DNA of 11,010 nucleotides from Basidiobolus heterosporus B8920 (lineage: Eukaryota > Basidiobolomycota > Basidiobolomycetes > Basidiobolales > Basidiobolaceae), in the NCBI GenBank assembly GCA_000697455.1, contig JNET01028333.1, positions 1 to 11,010 on the forward strand, in the 5' to 3' direction. Position 1 is the stretch's first letter. The number at the start of each line of letters is the position of its first letter. The notes under the pieces are model-generated. The model ran no database searches. It was not told the origin of the DNA and saw nothing but the letters and a program-made list of their open reading frames with translations. Made by a program: the position numbers and the translations under genes. Shown here piece after piece: positions 7,848 to 11,010 of the stretch.

Positions 7848-7855
7848 AGGGGGAG
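7848..7855 (+). promoter_or_regulatory. Polypurine tract of Copia-A
   Basis: AGGGGGAG immediately precedes the 3' LTR, as expected for the plus-strand primer. The minus-strand A element shows AGGAGGAG at the same place (10627-10634, reversed). Confidence 0.8.
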
Positions 7856-8220
7856 TATTGCAATATACAGATTTTGTAGTTAGTATTATTGATGAGCAGT
7901 TTTTATCAGCTGATCTTTTTGTATTAGTAAGTAATCAGATTAGGTTTCAGTATATTACCAAGTATAGTTATATGATTAGGACTTGTGATCAAATGAGTGA
8001 TTAGTTATTATATTGTGTCTTGGCAATGTTATGGCATTGTTTATTCATGGACTGCCTGACTAATAATCAGTGATGAGTCATGATCTCATAACCGCATGAT
8101 ACTTGGTATATATTGGCCACCCCCAACCTTTGAGATAAACAGTTCAATCTACACCAATATCCCTTTTATATACTCTACTCTTTACTTCTGCTACTTGACC
8201 ATCTCAATCCTCTGCTATTA
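7856..8220 (+). repeat. 3' LTR of the inner Copia-A element
   Basis: The 365-bp LTR starts TATTGCAATATACAG and ends CTCTGCTATTA. It is followed by the duplication CAGGG and by the resumed host RT (RAWYNKI). A TATATAT stretch is at 8106-8112. The short open frame at 8096-8278 crosses the LTR edge and is not a gene. Confidence 0.92.
8073..8081 (+). promoter_or_regulatory. AP-1/Gcn4-type bZIP site in Copia-A LTR, copy 3
   Basis: Exact ATGAGTCAT. In this copy the larger palindrome around it has decayed by a base while the nine-base core is intact. Confidence 0.45.
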
Positions 8221-8263
8221 CAGGGCATGGTACAACAAGATAAATACATACTTGGAATCATTG
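8221..8263 (+). pseudogene. Copia-C reverse transcriptase resumed after the A insertion
   Basis: Right after the duplicated CAGGG the sequence reads RAWYNKINTYLESL. This is the continuation of LYGLKQAPRAW...I..FL...GF in Copia RT, where the portion at 5658-5687 stopped. Repeat B begins at 8264. The short length follows from two independent insertions lying close together. Confidence 0.88.
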
Positions 8264-8818
8264 TGTTATTATACTTAAGAAAGTGTTATTGAGAGTAGTG
8301 GATAAGCTAGTATTTGAATCACTAAAACTTGTCTGGTCTTTATTGTGGAAAATAGCTTGGTATTTATACTAATTTTTGATAACTGTGGCTTAAGATCTAT
8401 GATGTCATGTTACTAATCATAATTCCTGATATAGTAGTTGGCTGATACCTTATCAAAAGTCACAAATAGAATATTCTGGAAACTGATAGAAACTGTTAAA
8501 AACTGATAGAAATGAGATCAAATTTATGATTGTAAGAAATACTGAAAATTAACCAAATAAGCTGAAAATTGAATTATAAGGGTATTTTTACATGTAGAGT
8601 CTGATTCAGCACTCAAAACTGTGTAAAACAACTAATTTCTACCGAAATTACAACATTTGGAGTTCCAGAAATATTCAGCATATGACAGTATCTATGTAAG
8701 AATGTGAAAAAGGTGTTCTGTTAGTGGATTTTTATTCAGACGATCTTAGATGGATGGATATAAATGTCAAATTGAGCAGATATCACTCAATTTTGAGCTA
8801 AAACTGTTAAATAAGAAC
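8264..8818 (+). mobile_element. Repeat B, 555-bp LTR-like insert in Copia-C RT
   Basis: The repeat is flanked on both sides by CATTG (8259-8263 and 8819-8823), an exact 5-bp duplication. It begins TGTTATTATACTT and ends near TTAAATAAGAAC, with an uncertainty of one or two bases because the duplication contains CA. Its first 310 or so bases match 312-623 in reverse. The remaining 245 bases have no partner in the window. I see no protein homology in it. TGTT ends and a 5-bp duplication suggest a solo LTR of a third family. A non-coding DNA element with the same duplication length cannot be excluded. Confidence 0.72.
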
Positions 8819-8823
8819 CATTG

Positions 8824-9480
8824 AATGACCTGTCAGTCCATAGTTGGTAGTCTAATGTATGTGATGATTGCTACATGTCTTGCTATTGCTGTGGCAGTTG
8901 GAACAGTTGGCCAATAACTTCAGGATCCAGAACCAGAACACAGAACAGCACTAAAAAGGATATTCAGACACTTGAAGGGAACCTTGGATCTGTGCTTAGA
9001 GTATCCAGAAACTCCTGGTGGACAGATTTTGTGGGCTGCAGTGATTCCAACTGTAAAAGAAACATTGATGATTGTAGACCTACCGTTCAATACTTGTGTA
9101 TTTATGCAGGAGCCGCTATAACATGCAATAGTAACAATCAGCCCATCATAGCACTTTTACTAATGAATCTGAGTATAAGGCAGCTTGTCAAGCTTCTAAA
9201 GAAGCCATGTAGTTAAGAAAACTGTCCTCAGACATTACCTTTAGTTCAGAAACATCTACTTGTATTTACAAAGATAATCAGAGTTGTATTTCCTTAGCCA
9301 GAACCCTACAAATCATGCTAGAACTAAGCACATTGATATTCAACATCATCTTGTTAAAGATGTAAAGAATGAGCTAGTTGAGTTTGTATATTGCCCTACA
9401 GAAGAAATGATGGTCAATATACTTACAGAACCATTACCAAAGCAGCAATTGGAGATACTTGGAAACCAAGTTGGTTGAGC
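8824..9480 (+). pseudogene. Copia-C late RT and RNase H region
   Basis: YQSIVGSLMYVMIATC-like sequence at about 8830-8877 is the YR..VG.L.Y...TRPD block. EPEHRTALKRIFRHLKGTLD (about 8930-8990) is the P...HW.A.KRI.RYLKGT block that leads into RNase H. It is followed by segments around 9108-9215 (AGAAIT, ACQASKEA). Then come LARTLQIMLELSTLIF-frame and NPTNHARTKHIDIQHHLVKD (9305-9364), EFVYCPTEEMMVNIL and TEPLPKQQLEIL (9424-9460). The open stretch 9284-9478 covers the last third. Nearly the same sequence appears reversed at 2068-2509 and 9866-10047. The domain is broken in several places. Confidence 0.88.
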
Positions 9481-9501
9481 AAGCATCTTAAATAAATAGT
9501 T

Positions 9502-9510
9502 GAAGGGGAG
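9502..9510 (+). promoter_or_regulatory. Polypurine tract of Copia-C
   Basis: GAAGGGGAG lies directly before the 3' LTR at 9511, about 25 bases after the end of RNase H. It fixes the LTR start independently of the alignment. Confidence 0.75.
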
Positions 9511-9865
9511 AGTTTAATTAGTGTAGTATTGCACCTAATCATTTCATGAGTTATACCTAAGTATTTCCAGGTATTCTGCACTTGATCAGTACTCTGAAAA
9601 ACATTCAAATGGTCTAGATATTGATCAGAAATACTCTCCCACTAGCAAACACAAAATTTTCAAAATTACCAAAGCTTCTTCAAATCAACCCAAATTTATA
9701 CCAGATAGTTCCCACTTTGATTATCAATGATTTATAACATTCTACTGCTGTATTACATGGTAAACTATTAGTACCGGACTATTTACTCAATAAATGACAA
9801 GTGTCTAAAATACAACTTATTGTTTCACTCCAATTCACTTCCAATCACTCCAGTTTATGGTATCA
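9511..9865 (+). repeat. 3' LTR of the plus-strand Copia-C element
   Basis: The 355-bp LTR aligns along its length with 2510-2861. It starts AGTTTAATTAGTGTAG, where the 5' LTR has TGTTGCATAGTGTAG, and ends GGTATCA. AATAAA is at 9789-9794. The duplication CTATC follows at 9866-9870. The short open frames crossing it (9423-9608 minus, 9801-10019 plus) are not genes. Confidence 0.88.
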
Positions 9866-10047
9866 CTATCATCAATGTTTCTTCCCCAGTCTGAATCACT
9901 GCAACCCACAAAATCTGCCCATCAGGATTCTTGAGTACTATAGGCCTGTATCTGAGGTCCCCTTAAAGTATCTGAAGATTCTTTTTAGTGCTGTTCTGTG
10001 TCCTGGTCCTGGATCCTGAAGTTATTGACTGACTGTTCCAACTACTG
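9866..10047 (-). pseudogene. Minus-strand Copia-C element, RNase H entry (right piece)
   Basis: Read on the minus strand, this is VGTVSQ, then the sequence around GSRTRTQNSTKK in one frame, then a DSDWGRNIDD block at the insertion edge. It matches the plus-strand C element at about 8893-9075 closely and continues into the RNase H piece that ends at 2509. The plus-strand C element therefore landed inside this domain. The open frame at 9963-10160 is a chance frame that runs through this fossil. Confidence 0.85.
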
Positions 10048-10263
10048 TAGGGGGGTTTTTTGGTTCCAAGTGTCCTTAGAAACAATCCCCACAAATCACC
10101 AGCTGAGCTGATTTTATACTTACTTGGGCTTACTATACTGATAGAGAGTATGTACACCAAGGCTGACTAACAGGCTCTTGAGATGCTGATTCTTCTATAA
10201 CATTCTTGAGGATCTGACTTTAGAATAGAGGAAACTGATGTAATCTTGGGTAGCAGAAGTAGC
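10048..10263. other. Unassigned 216 bp between Copia-C fossil and Copia-A LTR
   Basis: The segment starts with a run GGGGGGTTTTTTGG and has no motif I can assign on either strand. By position it should be older polyprotein sequence of the minus-strand C element. One minus-strand frame reads ESASQEPVSQPW, which has the feel of an integrase-RT linker, but this is weak. It ends at GTAGC, the left flank of the Copia-A LTR. Confidence 0.4.
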
Positions 10264-10400
10264 TAATAGCAGAGGATTGAGATGGTCAAGTAGCAGAAGT
10301 AAAGAGTAGAGTATATAAGAGAATATTTGTGTGGATTGAACTGTTTACTCAAAGGGTGGTGGTGCCCTGTATATACTAAGTATCTTGCAGTCATGAGACT

Positions 10401-10409
10401 ATGACTCAT
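10401..10409 (-). promoter_or_regulatory. AP-1/Gcn4-type bZIP site in Copia-A LTR, copy 4
   Basis: ATGACTCAT on the plus strand is ATGAGTCAT in the LTR's own direction. The surrounding palindrome differs from the other copies (ATGAGTCATAGTCTCATGAC), yet the nine-base core is unchanged. Confidence 0.45.
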
Positions 10410-10626
10410 CACTGATTCTTAATCAATTAGGCCATAAATAGAAAATGCCAAGACATTGCCTAGACTTAATATAATGACTAATCACTTATTTGATCATACA
10501 TCCTAATCATATAACTATAACAGGTAATATACTAAAACCTAATCTGATCACTTACTAATACTAATAGATCAATTGATAACAAGCACTAATCAATAATACT
10601 AACTACTAAATCTGTATATTGCAATA

Positions 10627-10636
10627 CTCCTCCTGG
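10627..10636 (-). promoter_or_regulatory. Polypurine tract of the minus-strand Copia-A element
   Basis: CCAGGAGGAG on the minus strand ends exactly at the LTR start (TATTGCA). This is the same position as AGGGGGAG in the plus-strand A element. Confidence 0.75.
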
Positions 10637-10643
10637 TTAGTAC

Positions 10644-11010
10644 TTATTGAGAATGTCTAAGTCCCATCATGATGCATAGCTTTACATATCTCTCCCTAGG
10701 TAAAGCTTTTGTCCATGCATCAGCAATCATATCCTCAGTTTGACAGTACTCCAGTTGTACAACTTCTTCTTCCAGCTTTTCTCTCACAAAATAATGTTGA
10801 ATATCAATATGCTTAGTACGGTTATTAAAAGCAGGATTCTTAGATAAAGCTACACACCCTTGATTGTCTTCCCTTATAACCATTGCAGAATTTTGCTCAA
10901 AGTCCAAGTCCAGTAGTAGACTCCTAAGCCAGATGGCCTCCTTAGTTGCTTGGGTCAAGGCCATGTATTCAGCTTCAGTTGTTGACAATGCAACAGTTGG
11001 TTGTTACTTA
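10644..11010 (-). pseudogene. Copia-A RNase H domain, minus strand (fossil, window edge)
   Basis: This is the best preserved Copia coding piece in the window. On the minus strand it reads QPTVALSTTEAEYMAL, KEAIWLRSLLLDLDFEQ, VIREDNQGCVALSKNPAF, NRTKHIDIQHYFVREK, EYCQTEDMIADAWTKALP and GLRHSQ, and then stops at 10644-10646. The acidic residues in STTEAEY, REDNQ and IADAWTK are those of the RNase H active site. The first one lies further upstream, outside the window. The end GLRHSQ is shared with the plus-strand A element, so this is the polyprotein C-terminus. About 114 residues are open here. The start at 10988 is only a frame edge, since the homology continues to the window border. Confidence 0.9.

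Larger units (their letters stand above)
5688..8220 (+). mobile_element. Copia-A element, short derivative, inserted in Copia-C RT
   Basis: The 2,533-bp element has two LTRs (5688-6051 and 7856-8220), a primer binding site (6052-6063), a polypurine tract (7848-7855) and flanking CAGGT/CAGGG. The internal part is only about 1.8 kb against 4 kb or more in autonomous Copia. It holds recognisable gag, GAG-pre-integrase, integrase, late RT and RNase H parts in the canonical order. By eye the LTRs differ at about 49 of 365 positions (roughly 13%), so it is younger than the C element it sits in. It is broken, with perhaps half a dozen or more breaks. If it ever moved in its short form it must have used proteins from another copy. 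Confidence 0.93.
2510..9865 (+). mobile_element. Copia-C element, near full-span fossil, carrying nested A and B insertions
   Basis: This Ty1/copia retrotransposon has both LTRs (2510-2861, 9511-9865), a primer binding site (2862-2873), gag with a zinc knuckle, protease, integrase, reverse transcriptase and RNase H in the canonical Copia order, and a polypurine tract (9502-9510). It is flanked by a 5-bp duplication inside a minus-strand C element. Two later elements sit in it: Copia-A at 5688-8220 and repeat B at 8264-8818. Without these it would span about 4.26 kb, somewhat short of an autonomous Copia. By eye its LTRs differ at about 64 of 350 positions, roughly 18%, making it an old insertion. 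It is thoroughly broken, with well over ten breaks, and cannot be active. Confidence 0.93.
10264..11010 (-). mobile_element. Minus-strand Copia-A element, 3' part (runs off window)
   Basis: From right to left the order is RNase H (11010-10644), polypurine tract (10634-10627), 3' LTR (10626-10264). The LTR is 363 bp, starts TATTGCAATATACAG on the minus strand and ends CTCTGCTATTA. A TATA-like GTATATAC lies near 10369-10376. The target duplication cannot be confirmed because the other end is outside the window. GTAGC (10259-10263) is the flank to look for. The visible part looks better kept than the other A copies, but whether the whole element is intact cannot be judged. Confidence 0.92.

Noticed and set aside
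8096-8278. 60-residue open frame rich in Tyr and Ile, membrane-like in look
   Set aside because: It spans the end of the Copia-A 3' LTR, the resumed RT and the start of repeat B, so it is a chance frame across two junctions.
8875-9216. 113-residue open frame with Cys-rich start
   Set aside because: The frame is not the one with Copia homology. The late RT and RNase H signals lie in other frames of the same fossil.
9801-10019. 72-residue open frame on the plus strand
   Set aside because: It crosses from the Copia-C 3' LTR into antisense RNase H sequence and has no support as a gene.
1-11010. Host genes, tRNA or rRNA genes, CRISPR arrays, bacterial operons
   Set aside because: I looked on both strands and found none. 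All regions longer than about 220 bases are explained by Copia-A, Copia-C or repeat B.
1-11010. Repeat-induced point mutation as the cause of decay
   Set aside because: In the LTR pairs transitions only modestly outnumber transversions by eye, without the strong C-to-T bias expected of that process. A proper count could change this view.
1-11010. A previously undescribed biological system
   Set aside because: The gene content is the standard Ty1/copia set in fossil form. The novel-looking points are structural and regulatory details, reported above, and not a new system.

Overview
This is a eukaryotic intergenic island made almost wholly of nested Ty1/copia (Pseudoviridae-type) LTR retrotransposon fossils. 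The DNA is AT-rich. I can support no host gene, tRNA, rRNA, CRISPR or bacterial feature. The Copia proteins and low GC would fit a repeat-rich fungus such as a rust or an early-diverging lineage, but the window has nothing that fixes the species.

Three repeat families can be told apart, named here for convenience. Copia-A has LTRs of about 365 bp that run TATTGCA...GCTATTA. Copia-C has LTRs of about 352-355 bp that run TGTTG...TCA. Repeat B is a 555-bp LTR-like insert that starts TGTTA.

Layout, left to right: a truncated A LTR (1-311, +); B (312-623, -); an A-like reverse transcriptase fragment (624-1307, -); a partial C LTR (1308-1395, +) and about 85 unassigned bases; a solo C LTR (1481-1834, +) head-on to a truncated C LTR (1835-2067, -), which leads into RNase H of a minus-strand C element (2068-2509). 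That RNase H is split by a near full-span plus-strand C element (2510-9865). The C element in turn carries an A element (5688-8220), inserted exactly in the reverse transcriptase motif KQAPR, and a B copy (8264-8818). After 9865 the interrupted minus-strand C element resumes to about 10047. Then come 216 unassigned bases, and finally the 3' LTR and RNase H of a minus-strand A element that runs off the right edge.

Each main insertion is backed by matching 5-bp target duplications: CAATC/CTATC for C, CAGGT/CAGGG for A, CATTG/CATTG for B. By-eye LTR divergence is about 18% for the outer C element and about 13% for the inner A element, which agrees with the nesting order. Both families carry a primer binding site complementary to the anticodon stem-loop of initiator Met tRNA, the half-tRNA mode known from Drosophila copia and yeast Ty5. 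All four A LTRs keep an exact ATGAGTCAT (AP-1/Gcn4-type) site upstream of the TATA region. All the elements are broken. The best preserved coding piece is the minus-strand A RNase H at the right edge.
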